Positions 24,990-38,200 of a stretch of 64,000 nt of DNA are shown here, in pieces; within the stretch, counting starts at the first letter, position 1; each line of letters opens with the position of its first letter. The stretch comes from Plantago elongata (taxonomy: Eukaryota > Streptophyta > Magnoliopsida > Lamiales > Plantaginaceae). The notes beneath the pieces are model-generated. The model had not been told where the DNA came from. It made no database searches and saw only the letters and a program-made list of their open reading frames with translations. The stretch spans positions 1 through 64,000 of the forward strand of contig JAYMSP010000056.1 of the NCBI GenBank assembly GCA_036897095.1, written 5' to 3'. The position numbers were made by a program, and so were the translations under genes.

Positions 24990-27900
24990 TTGGATTCAAA
25001 TCGAATCAATGCAATGTCGGCTAACCGGAACGGAGCGGAAATAGAGCTAGCCGATGACAATGACATTCCTTCCGGTAGGGGAATTGGCGGTCGCAAGTAC
25101 GCACCTGTTTTCGCCCATGACAACGATCGTGCTGTGCTCGAGATGTCCTCGATTGATCCTTCTGGACCTTCCTCCTCTGGAGTAAAGTGAGTTACCTCCA
25201 TTTCTGTTGCTTTTTAACTTTTGCTGAGTATGATGTATGCTACCGGTTGATTGTGAGCTGTGACGGTGATTTGATTGTTAATGGATCGTGTACTGCACGC
25301 CGTGGCAGAGCTTATGTAAATTACGGCAATGCGGTTAGGAGCATATTGGATAGAGTAGTTTACCGCGAGGTTTAGCGAATAGTTGTTTAACCTAATCTAC
25401 CTGGTTGATTGACAAAGGAACTACTGTGTTTGGATAGACATTGGCCTGGTTGGTCTATGTTAGGTCCTGGTAGTAACTAGTAAGGTTATACAGATATAGT
25501 TTATGCTGGAGTGAGATCATGCCGAGAATGGTTTTGTTGATTTTTTGTTCATCTGTTCAGTGTAGTATATAGTTAGCTAGTGGAGGTGTGCTTATTTTCG
25601 TAGGCAGTTGGATTGGCCATATCATATGGTATATTGTTAACTTTTCAGTGTGATCTTTTTATGGTTAGAGTCGGGATTGGATTGTAGTATCATTCAAGTA
25701 CATTATATTTGTGAATTTCTACATTCATTAAGCAATATTTTCTATTCTATGATCCATAGAATTTCATGTTTGCTGGTTCTCTTTTCATTTGTTCGTCGCA
25801 ATTTTTTTGTATATTCTTAAACTATGAATTGTGTATTTATCCTAAACATTGTGCATTTTTTGCAGAAAAACTAATGTTAGCTCTGGTTCTGAGGGAATAG
25901 ATGGGTCTGCACCCAGTCATGGAGGTTCTAATGGCTCTCATACTGAATCTAAGTTGGAACTATTTGGTTTTGATTCACTCGTCAATATTTTGGGGCTTAA
26001 AAGGTAAAGCTTGAGAGATATTACACATTTGAGTCCTTGTCTAATGAATTTATCTCGATGATATGAATGCTGTTTTCAATTATGGAAAACATGCAATCGT
26101 TCATGTTGTTTGTGTATTGAGTTTATTTTATATAAATTGGTTGTTTGTCATTACTGTTGATTGTTTTGATGAAAGTTGATATGTCAGTATGACAGGTGAT
26201 CCGATTCCAGTGCCATCTAATCCTAGAGACGGGGAAGATGTCGCGATTAGCATTCAGCATTCAAAGGTACCAGTAACTTGCATGCATTTTCTCAATTAAC
26301 CATATGCTGCCTTTGGTTGTCACTTGTAATCTCGTCTCTATTGAAAATGCTTGGATGGCTGTTTTTCTGGTGTTCACATGCTTGTTACAAGTTTATTATA
26401 TCTGCAAAAATAATGGGTTCAATTTTCTTTTTTATGGCTTGATTATGAAATATTTAAAGCTGAAAATTGAAAATACATGAAAGGATGATGAGCATTATGA
26501 ATCAGTTCGAAGTCTAGTATTGGATCCTTCTGAGTGTGGATTGATAGGAGCTTTCCTTAGTCAGTCTCAGGTTTTGTGTTCCCAGCGTATTTTTTGTATG
26601 TTTACTCATGTTGTTAAATTTCTCGGAAGGTTTATTCTTATGAATTGTCTGTCAGTGTATGCATCTCTATAAATCTCTTTTGAATACTTCCACATCTACA
26701 ATCCTCCTTTCATTGGCAAATGAAAATGTACTTTTGGTGTCTTTTACCCTATCAACGTAGTATAAGTCTCATCTTATCATGCAGAATGCCAGTATCAAAT
26801 TGGGGACAATGATGGGTGTGTTTGTGCCTTGTTTGCAAAACATTTTGGGGATTATTTACTACATCAGATTTTCATGGTGAGATACTCGCTACTGAAATAA
26901 TGTCTTTTTACAGCTGCTTTTGGTTTAATTCCATTCCCAGGGACTTATGATTTGAGATGCTGAAAACATTGGTGTTCATTTTAAATAGAGTGTTATAAGG
27001 CCTTCTCCCCTTACATTACTTCAGTATTAAAATCGTTGACACGCGTATTTGTTTGATGGTGTATATGGATATCGTAAAACAGAGAAGTAAAGAGAACCAA
27101 TATTTGCATCAAATGTAATCTTCATTTGTTAGGATTGAAATGAGATAAAAGTAAGAAAATAAATATTCTGAAGTGAAAATGATATGCTAAATTTAGTATA
27201 TACATGCCTTGAAATATGAGAGAGGCCGGGTGAAAATTCTAAATATAGGATATAGAGAGTGAAATGATTAATAGATTATCTTAGTGTGGGTAACTGCAAA
27301 CATTTAGTGTAATAGCTGATAGTTTGGTGCATTAACTAACTTTGCTTAGAAAATATACTACAGATAGCTTCTGCAATAAGGTCTAATTCCTATGATTCAG
27401 TCAGCCTGTCTAGGAAATGTTTCTAACTACAAAGTTCTAGTCAGTTGTCAGTTTATCCAAGGAAAGTAAGAAATGTACAGGTACTTAATTTCCCTATACT
27501 GTAGAGAAATATATTTTCTTAATGAGGCATGATCTTCCCTTCGACATTTATCGGGCACATACTTTAGGACAGACAGCCTGATCTTATTGTTGACATATAT
27601 CTACCTTTGTATCTAGTCAACAAAGAACTGCCGTTACTTGAATTTGGCTACCTAGATATAGAATCTTTGTTGCTTGGATGTATTCCAATATATTTTAAGT
27701 CACACCAAAGAAAGAACATGCCTCAGTTTTCTTTCAATTAAACCAGAAAAATCTTTGTTCTTCTCTTATCTTGCTGACATTCCACTTTTGAAACTATGAT
27801 ATTGTAATTTTGGCCATCAGACCAAGTTCTATAATGCTCTATATGCAGGGGTTCCTAGTTTCTGGATTATACTTAATTACCCGACTATCGGATTATGTGC

Positions 27901-30900
27901 AACACAAACGTGATTGGTACTTTGTAATTCTTTATGACTGTTTCCATATTCTCATACGGAGTCACTGATGCTTATTAGTTAAAATCTAGACTAAGTTAAT
28001 ATGATACCCCATGAATTGGACCACGATCTTCCCTAGCCTGAAATATACTTTATAACTGAGTGAATTTCTCAAAATGTAATTTATTATATTTATTATCTTC
28101 AATTATGTGAAGTGTATTCCTTGTGTTGGATGTTTCTAGAGATTTAGGGTAACATTTGCATGTGTTTTTTTTGTGGTTTCCCAGTTACATATGGGTGGAA
28201 ATTCAGGTGTTGTGTGTAACATTTTCTAGTGTTAAGTGGACTTTTGTAAGAAATCCATACTGGCAGGAGCACTAAGATATGAAAATATTTTATATATGAA
28301 TTCTGTCAGTTGCTCTGTTGCCTCCCAGTCCTTACTGTATGAATTTCTTTCCTCCCCTTTAATATCTAGTTTGCTTTATGAATAGGATTGTGGGTATGGC
28401 TGGGATTGGTGAGTCACTATTGCTGGTTGCTTTCTGCGGTACCTGTACGTTCCTTACAACTATGTCGTTGAGTGCAATTGCAACTAATGGCGCAATGAAG
28501 GTATATCACAATTTCTTTGCAATTGACCTCTTTTAGCAGGATATACCTGGGAATAGTTTATTTGAATGTATAAATAATTGATTTAAAAGTTATATTTAGT
28601 TAAGTAGGTCCTTACACATCTTTTCAACTATCTGTCAAAATCTAGGGGGGAGGACCATATTATCTCATTGGTCGTGCCTTGGGCCCTGAGGTTGGGGTCA
28701 GCATAGGTCTTTGCTTTTTCCTTGGAAATGCAGTTGCTGGAGCTCTGTGAGTATATGAATTGCTAACTTTACATGTGTGCTTTCACTTTCTATCTTGTGG
28801 CCTAAAATATAATGGATTATGCCATTTCATGTTCATATAGTTACGTCTTGGGTGCTGTGGAAACATTTCTGAATGCTGTACCACAGGCAGGGCTTTTTAG
28901 AGGTAATTAAATGATATTAAAAAAATTACCTGGAGTTTTTTTTCTGTTAAAAACTTATTCTATGTTCAGTTTTTATTCATTTATGCTCCTATGACATTGT
29001 TATATGAGGAATACCATACTATTATGCTAATTAGCAGAATGCATGGTATACAAAATTAGATTATTCTTATGGATATTCGTAGCATCTTGATTTCCATGAT
29101 TTCTGAGGATATGCCAGTTGCCTATTCATATATTAGTGTTCTCAACTCTCAAGCCTATTGCCTTTTGAACAATTTATTTACACAAGCAGACTAGTGAAAA
29201 TACCCTATAACAACAGTACAACGCATATGTTATATAAGTAAGCACCACCACCTCATATATTTAAAACTTTGAGTACTCTTAACTAGTGAAAAATACCTGA
29301 TTAATTAATGAGTGTGTCCGCATGGCAATCCAATTAATGCATGCAAGCATATTTAGGTCTTCGGTAGCCCGTAGGTGTGAATTGATTTGCATTCACTTGT
29401 TTGTTTTATTTAATGTAACTTCATTTCCAAATTCATATTTGATATTGTGAAGGTCGACCACACCACCTAAAATGCCGTCCTTATGATCCTTATCGAGTTA
29501 AATAAATGTGTTAGGATCAGATTAATCTTGCCATGATATTAAATATTTTTGTTTGCTTTTGTATTTTGGGATCGCAAATTTGCAATTAAATGGTCTCTGC
29601 AATCATTTGTCTTTTGTTTTATAACAGCGTTTTGATTTATATCTAAATTTCCCTTATTCTTGTAGACGCACAGACTTTTGTGAGGGTAAATGGCACAGAT
29701 GTTGCACAGCCTGTTACAAGCCCCAGTTTACATGACTTGCAAGTTTATGGGATCATAGTGACCATCATCTTATGTTTCATTGTTTTTGGTGGAGTAAAGA
29801 TGATCAATAGAGTTGCTCCGGCATTTCTTATACCTGTCATATTCTCAGTTATCTGCATATTCATTGGGATCTTTGCAGCTGGAGAAAATCGCCCAGTAGG
29901 TGAGCTGTTCATTTTTTCCACTTGCCACTCTATGTTGTTTGATATTTGTTTGTCATACAACCTTTAATAGATAGTGTTTGACCTTTAGGTTCGCATTATA
30001 AGTAGTGCTTCCATCAGTTGATTAATAGTGCTCTTTCTACAATGTTAAGTTAAACTCCCTCCGTTTCACTAAAAACTTTACATGTGCCATTTTGGGTGTT
30101 TGATATAAAATTGAGAGCTTCACATTTCTTTACATGGAGACCCATTATTTCCTTACATACCACTTTGTTATATAAACCATTTTTTTTGCTCATTTATCTT
30201 AATAATTGTGCCAATTCAAATCGTAAAGCTTTAACTGTAATTGAGGGAGTACATTCACAGGGAATATTGTTTCACGGTTTATCTATTTTCCAATGATGGT
30301 GTTTCATAAATTTTTTAGAATCATAGTTTGAGTTATTGATTCTGGTGTTGGGACTTAAGATTCCTGATTTAACTAATTGTAATGCAGTTTCCGGGTTATG
30401 CAGTATTCAGCTTTAGACTTAAGAGACATCTATGAGTCTTTTAGGGAAACACCTTGCATTTAAGTGTATCATGATGGTCACTTGAGCACTGCTTTTTTTG
30501 TAATATCAGTGAGATTTAGCAACATCATTTCCTCTTGGATTTCTTGTTGTCCATTGTTCTCAGGAAGGTTTTTTATTCCCATTGAAATTCTCATGTGCAG
30601 GACTAAATGGCCACTATATAGTTTCTTCTTTTCGGTGTGAACTATATTTTTTGACATTTTATTGTTTAAAATTGGAATATAACACGGACTCATTATGCTG
30701 ATATTTTTAGGATCCAACTCTGGTTACCTTATGTCTGGGTGCAGTGTACCCTTAACTTGAAAGTTGGATGACATGACGTAGAACATGTTTAAGTTTTCAG
30801 CAATACAACCTATTTTCGGTTAATTATCATTGATTTTCAATTAAGCATAGGATCTTCAGGTAAACAAAGCAGTTGCAGTTCTTTTCTGAAGTCCAACTTG

Positions 30901-33900
30901 CCTTCTTGTAGGCGTGTGCCATTATTTAGTTGGGAAATTGAATTGAACTAGCGATAGATATACTATAAGTTCCATATAGTCATTTGCAAAATGCGTATGG
31001 AGCATTAATGTCTGAAGGAATAAGGATTGAGAAAGTTTACAGAGAGGGGATGCAGGGAGTCTAGGAGTTAGTTTGAGCTGTTGCATATTTCTAACCTCTC
31101 TCTCATTTTTGTCTATTTTAGCATTTGCATGCACCATTTTGGTCATGTTCATTGAGTCCTGTGTTTCTTGCAGCTGGAGTTACTGGCTTGAGATTGAAAA
31201 CTTTCGTGGATAATTGGAGTTCAGAGTATCAATTAACCAACAATGCTGGAATTCCGGATCCAAATGGGAGAATATACTGGAATTTCAAGTAAACCCGATT
31301 TGATTTATCTTTTTGTATTTGTGTCATTTATTACATAGTGTAGCCTTGTCCTCTTCTATTAAAAAACGAAATCCTTGATTGTACTTCACCCATCATTTGT
31401 CAATGAAATTTCTGTCAAGTCCTTGAAGAGTCATCTTCTGTTATTCTACCATGACTGTTAGTAGACACATGCACACAGATGATTGATAGTTTTGTTTGCC
31501 CATGTTGAAGTCAGCTAAATATATTGAAGATCAACAAAAGGAGCTATATCTTCTATTCTAACTGCTATTATATTTTATAATTGCCAGCGCATTGGTGGGT
31601 CTCTTTTTCCCTGCTGTAACAGGGATTATGGCGGGTTCAAACCGGTCTGCTTCACTTAAGGACACTCAGCGCTCCATTCCTGTTGGGACTTTAGCTGCAA
31701 CTTTAACTACGTCAGCTCTATATGTGGTTTCTGTGCTATTTTTCGGAGCTCTAGCAACTAGAGAGAAACTTTTGACAGACAGGTACTGTGATGTGCACTC
31801 AACCCCCTCTTGCCTTTTACCATAGCCTTAGAATGAAGTTTCTTATGATTAATCCAAAATTTTCATTTTACTATTTTTCTGGGTGAGGATATTCCAATAG
31901 AGCACGAAGCAATTTGTTTACAATTGTTCGGTGAATTTATCATGTGAACTTGTTGGAGTGTATGTAGTTAAATAGGTATGATATATAGTATTTTAATTAG
32001 TAAGTAGTTAAATCGTTGGAGTATTTACTGACATTATCTTTTACAATTAAATTTAGATTAACATTCTGAGGATAGTTCATAGTTCGAATAGTTGAACATA
32101 TGGGTAAATAAACACCTTTTTGTAGTTAATAATTTGCATTCCACTGATTTCTGCTAATAATTTTTCCTAATTAGGCCTAAACATACTCATGCAGGTTACT
32201 AACCGCCACTGTTGCTTGGCCTTTTCCTGCTATTATTTATATCGGAATCATCCTTTCAACGTTAGGTGCAGCTCTTCAGAGCCTAACTGGAGCCCCACGG
32301 CTTCTTGCAGCTATATCTAATGATGACATCCTTCCTGTTCTCAATTATTTTAAAGTTAGTGATGGGAGTGAGCCTCATATAGCTACTCTGTTCACGGCTT
32401 TCCTGTGCATTGGATGTGTTGTTATCGGCAATTTGGACCTTATTACACCAACTGTAACAATGTTTTACCTCCTGTGTTATGCTGGTGTCAACTTGTCATG
32501 CTTTCTGTTGGATCTGTTAGATGCTCCCAGCTGGCGCCCTCGATGGAAGTTTCACCACTGGAGTCTCTCCCTTGTTGGAGCATTGCTTTGTATATGTCAG
32601 TTTATATTCATGCAATATAAGTTCTCTTTATGTTAATATTCAATACTATTAGTATTAAGCACAAACAAGCTTAAGTTTGCTTTGTTCTGCTTCTTTTTTT
32701 CAGTAATCATGTTTTTGATCTCGTGGTCGTTCACGGTGGTGTCCCTAGCCTTGGCGACTCTCATATATTACTATGTCAGCATCAAAGGAAAGGCAGGAGA
32801 CTGGGGTGACGGTTTCAAGAGTGCATACTTTCAACTTGCCCTCCGAAGTCTGCGATCATTAGGAGGTTTGTCTTATTTTGACTACTAGTTTCATATCATT
32901 TTCAAGTAAAACCTAGCCCCACTAAAGTTCATCTCAAAATAGCTCTTATTTTTCCTGTAGATCTCCTATATTCACCGAAAGGAATTTAACAAAGTACAAT
33001 GATCATATTGTTAAGTTGTTTAAAGCACCAAACCATGCTAATTGCAATAATGGCTTGTCCATGCCTCGAGCTGGTCTTGCCTTGCCTAAACCTTACTTAG
33101 CTTCATTTTATTCTATCATTGTTATTCATATAATTAGATGTTCATGATTACTGATGCTTCTTCACCTGTATTTGGCAAAAGTCTAGAGTTGAATACTGCC
33201 TTTAGTTCCATATATAATTGTCTCGATTGCAGTATTATTTAGTTTTCTTGCACCTTGAAGTGTTGTCCCCCCCTCCCCATTACTTCAACTTTCTTTTAAC
33301 ATCTATCTTAGTATGCCACTGTTCTCATAAACGCAACTTGCATGTGCAGCAAACCAGGTCCACCCCAAGAATTGGTACCCTATCCCCCTCATTTTCTGCC
33401 GGCCGTGGGGACAATTGCCAGAGAACGTACCTTGCCACCCTAAACTTGCAGACTTCGCAAATTGCATGAAGAAAAAAGGCAGGGGATTGTCCATGTTTGT
33501 CTCCATCCTGGACGGGGACTATCACGAACGTGCTGAAGATGCGAAATCTGAATGTTGGGCCCTTGGCAAATACATTGAGTATAAAAAATGTGAAGGTGTA
33601 GCTGAAATTGTTGTTGCACCATCAATGTCCGATGGTTTCCGAGGTATAGTCCAGCTTATGGGCCTAGGCAATCTGAAGCCCAATATTGTTGTAATGAGGT
33701 ACCCTGAAATATGGCGCAGAGAGAATTTGACTGAAATTCCTGCAACATTTGTCGGAATTATCAACGACTGCATTGTGGCAAACAAAGCGGTTGTGATAGT
33801 CAAAGGTCTGGATGAATGGCCTAACGAGTATCAAAGACAATTTGGTACAATTGATCTGTATTGGATAGTACGAGATGGCGGTCTTATGCTTCTTCTCTCC

Positions 33901-34431
33901 CAACTTCTCCTCACTAAAGATAGTTTCGAGAGTTGTAAAATTCAAGTCTTTTGTATAGCAGAGGAGGATTCTGATGCAGAAGAACTTAAAGCCGATGTGA
34001 AAAAGTTCCTTTATGATCTTCGTATGCAAGCTGAGGTTATAGTCATTTCAATGAAGTCATGGGATGCACAGGTTGAGCAACAAGATGATTCTGTGGAGGC
34101 GTTTACTGGGGCCCAGGAGAGAATTTCTAGGTATATGGCTGAAATGAAGGAGAAAGCTGAAAGAGAAGGAACACCTCTTTTAGCAGACGGTAAGGCAGTA
34201 GTTGTTGATGAGCAGAAAATACAGAAGTTCTTATATACAATGCTGAAGCTAAATTCGAGCATATTAAAGCACTCGAGGATGGCTGCCGTCGTTTTGGTGA
34301 GTCTCCCACCACCACCATTGAACCATCCAGGATACTTTTACATGGAGTATATGGATCTCTTGGTTGAAAATGTGCCCAGGCTTTTGATTGTCCGTGGTTA
34401 CCGTAGAGATGTCGTCACTTTGTTTACATAG
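24990..34431 (+). CDS. CCC1: Cation-chloride cotransporter (plant CCC1, SLC12-like)
   Basis: Predicted electroneutral K+(Na+)/Cl- symporter of endomembranes (TGN/early endosome in Arabidopsis). Thirteen exons: 24990-25186, 25866-26003, 26188-26266, 26785-26876, 28386-28500, 28646-28746, 28841-28902, 29666-29899, 31174-31288, 31588-31782, 32195-32595, 32704-32865, 33350-34431; 2973 nt, 990 aa against 975 in Arabidopsis. The cytosolic N-terminus (about 1-137) ends in [17 protein letters not shown]. The transport domain (about 138-630) contains [55 protein letters not shown] and [11 protein letters not shown]. The C-terminal SLC12 domain (about 631-990) contains [54 protein letters not shown] and ends VVTLFT. 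The start at 24990 gives MDSN, like the MDSG of Arabidopsis; a second ATG at 25014 is possible. Read tail-to-tail with DDB1. Confidence 0.96.
30054..30252. mobile_element. Stowaway-like MITE in intron 8 of CCC1
   Basis: Starts ACTCCCTCCGTTTCACTAAA and ends TTGAGGGAGT, giving inverted ends ACTCCCTC. The CTCCCTCCGT start is the classic plant Stowaway terminus. About 200 bp, non-coding. Confidence 0.72.
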
Positions 34432-35225
34432 TTTCTGCAAGTTTACTCCTTTGGTTCAAAAGAATTTTCCATACTCAATATGTCAATAGTACATTAGTTG
34501 AAATGCCCCTTCTTTTCATGATGATAGTCATTTAGTTTCTCACTTTTGTATTGGTACAAAACTGTCACCATATCTTTTATGACTTGATTCACGTCATAAC
34601 TGTTGTATTAGAGGGAATATTGTTTGACTATTCGGTCACAATGCCTTTTGGTTGAGGTAATACATGTTTTTTTATTAGAAACTGCAGATGCTTTGGACTT
34701 TTATACATTTGTCATTTTAACTATGTACATAGAATTCCATGCATTACTAAAAATTATATAAAAAAAATGACTTCACATCTTGCCTCTGTTGAAGAGCGTC
34801 TTGATATATGACACAACCATGTTGTATGAAATAAACCACAGGAATTTACAGAATTCACATTGTAGCTTTTCAAGCAGAACCAAAAGAAAAAAAAAAAGGG
34901 TTCCATATGGATATGTAATATGCTTGATTATTCTACAAACACGATGAAGGAATAGCATTAAGAACGGAACACAAATTCAGAACCAAGAGGTTTGTAAGTG
35001 ATTATACACGTCGGGAACCGGGTAAGCATAAGTCGAACATCCATCTTTATAGACATTCTACTGCTAACTGAAAAACAACACTCGCATTCCAAGAAAACAA
35101 GGACCAACGAGAGCTCAACATGCCACCATATTATGGACATACCGGCCATTCAAACAAATTAGCAACCTGTGATGGCATCCAAATGACCCAGGAAAACAGA
35201 AAATCCACGTGGAGGATAAATAGAC
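34432..35225. other. Tail-to-tail intergenic region (CCC1 / DDB1 3' UTRs)
   Basis: CCC1 ends at 34431 on the plus strand and DDB1 at 35226 on the minus strand. The 794 bp between them must hold both 3' UTRs. No other gene seen. Confidence 0.5.
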
Positions 35226-38200
35226 TCAATGCAATCTAGTCAATTCTTCAACTCTCTTCATCAATTCCTCGACAGGAACGCTCATTGCTTTTGAAATTTC
35301 ATCCATCCGTTTCCGGCCAAGATCCAAGAACGATTCGATTAGATCTCCATCCAAAAAGTTTTTAGATTCAACATTTTTCTTCTCACTGTAGAATGATCTC
35401 CACTGCTCATGACTCAGTCCTCCGACACCTTTGATCACTTTCCTCAGATTTGTCTGCAGCTTCTCCAAGAAGACATACTGTTCGTGAGGAAGCGAAGCAA
35501 TGACACCTATTAACCCATTAATAGTTCCGAATATGACGGTTGGAATTTGACCAACATCAGAATCGGGCAATCTCATCACAAGCGAACCATGTCGGAATCG
35601 ATTAACGAACTCCCCAAGGTGATATTCACCTACAACCTCTAGGCGTCCACGTTCCTCATCAGTTGCTCCTTCACTGTTTTTACGGACTGTGATGAGATTG
35701 TAGTTATTCTCAGCTCCAATGTAGATGTCATCATCAAGAATCTCAACGGCTGACATCCAATTTGCATTGTAATCGCGCGCCCGCTCCTCAATAGCACCCT
35801 CCTCGTGCTGCATAAATGAAGATTTTAGAAGTAAAATAAATTCTGAAAAACTTCACTAATTAGGTTCAAGTGTGTTCAAATGCTTTAAATAAGCAATTCT
35901 TTGGTTTCAGTACGTGGAGAAGTGGTTCTGGAGGGTAAACCAAACTCCAAATGCTTCTTGCAATATAAGCAGAAAACAACTAGAGCTAATCTGCATACTG
36001 CTTTGAAACGTATTATTGTATTCATCAAAGATAACCTTGACATGTTTGTTGATCAAAGTGTCATTTTTTATGTACTCTATTCCTAACATGCAGCAATAAA
36101 TTTTAGTTGGTTTATAATTTTTTGGTATAACTTTTATGCTATTATTGCGAAGTAAAACTAAAAAAACTGAAGTATATTACTGATTCTTTTTACCAAATAC
36201 TCCCAAGTGTTACCTTAACATCTACCTACTTCTCACGTCATATCTGCTTTAACTCGGTTTCTACAACTTCAGCTTCTTCTCCTAAACATCAACTCTCTAA
36301 TATTTCGGATTTTTGCAAAGGGTTTCATCACTTAAAAGACAAAGCAAATCAAAGCAACAAAAAGAGATAAAATGGTTTCAAGAGGTATTAATAATATGCC
36401 ATCGAGCATACTTCAAGTTAGACATCATTACCTTGTAAATTAGAAGGGAAATTGATTTCATAAGGTCACCCACAACAATGAAATCCCCCCTAGTTTGTAC
36501 GTAAAGGGCAAGTATGTGTCCATGATGACCACATTCAGACTGCAACTCCCGAGAACCATCATCTCGGAGCATCCATTTGTACAACTGAATCTTCTGATTA
36601 ATAGCAGCAAGCAGTTTCCCATTAAATGCATTGAGGGAGTAAACAGCTCCTTTGGTTTCTTTTTCTACAATTAGTTGAAGTTTTCCATCTTCTACAGCAA
36701 AAATTAGTATTCGACCCTGACAATATGACAAAAAAGTATAAATAGTACATAAATGGTAAAAAGCAGAGGTGCAGTAAGAAGCAGAAGATGCAAATATTAG
36801 AGATAGGGGATGGTTTTGGAAGTTACAAACAATTAACAAAGAATTGGAAAAGGATAGTCCCTCAATTTTCATAAGATTAACATTCAAATTCACAATTCAA
36901 ATGATCATTTTTTTAAATGATAAAAAATTGATAAGTTCAAACAAAATTGCATTTTACGTGAAATGACTATAGCAACAGAATTCAAATTATTCAAGGTAAA
37001 ATTTACTAATTTTTTAATGGCAATTAATTCTTTGGACCGCCCAAAAAGTGAAGTATAAGCTTTAAAAGGCAAAGGAGTGCAAAAGACATGCATTGTAGGA
37101 GAGAAACGAAACCTCTAACACAACTGACTAGTTACCTTGGTAGGCTCATTTTCTTCTGAAACTACATACGCAGTCCCAACGCAGTAGTAAACATTACCGT
37201 CATCAGAGAATGAGCAGCTAAGGATGGAACAGCCATGCTCAAACTGATCCAGTGGATAAGATGATATGAAGTCAAAAGACTGGTCGTCTATGAGACGGAC
37301 AAAGTGCATCTCAAGCTCCTCAGCGCTTGCCTGGTTGTACTTCAAACTACATACAGCAAAGGTCCGAGTCTGTTCCTGATGGCATATACGCCGTGCTTGC
37401 TCGCCAAGCGGGATAGTGCGTATGTGAAGTTTTTGAATGTCATCAATGGTGCCAATTGTCAATTCACCTTCTTTAGCAATAGCTAGGCTGTTCCAGAAAT
37501 ATTAGTCAATGAAACCATACCTCCAACAAAATGTCCCAAAAAGAAAAAGAAAAAAGAGGATAATCGAAAACCCAAAACCCAGAGTCCGATAGAGTGAGAA
37601 CATGCACATGCTGATTGCTAAAGGGAACTGGTATTAGGAAAGTGAATTCATTCTTTACCTGTCAGGAAAAGCAGCAGAGTTGAAGGGGCACATGTGGCTA
37701 ACTTCTTTTAGATTAACATTACTATAAAGCAACTTCTTGTTGCTGCTGTAAATGACAGTTGGTCTATCTGAAGCAGCAAAAACATGAGTGGTATTCTTTG
37801 ACGAGAAAGTACGCAGTGTGATTGGTTGTGTCCCTAAAGACACTTTCTTCCTCTCTGCCAGCTCACCATTACTAGTATTCAACACAAAATTCAAGAGATG
37901 CCCATCTCCAAGAGCACATAACAAGTAAGATATCTGCATTTGCAAAATAAGCATAAATGTCATCTTATTGATTTAAATCTCGCAAGAACCAAACAAATTC
38001 CTATTGAACTATTTGATTCCAGACATCGCTCGAGAATTGGGACTATAAAATTAAGAGAACTGGAATCACTATAATTATACAAAAGGTCAAGAATGAAAAT
38101 TACCCCTTCGAACGTACACAGAAGCACAGAACGAGGAATTATTTCACCTCCCAAATGTTCCTTCGTAATAAGATTCAAGTCAGGAAGAGAAAATATTCGA

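Noticed and set aside
16340-34431. Functional transporter cluster (CAT1 next to CCC1)
   Set aside because: Both belong to the wide APC superfamily, but they lie 6.7 kb apart on opposite strands and serve different substrates; chance neighbours are more likely.
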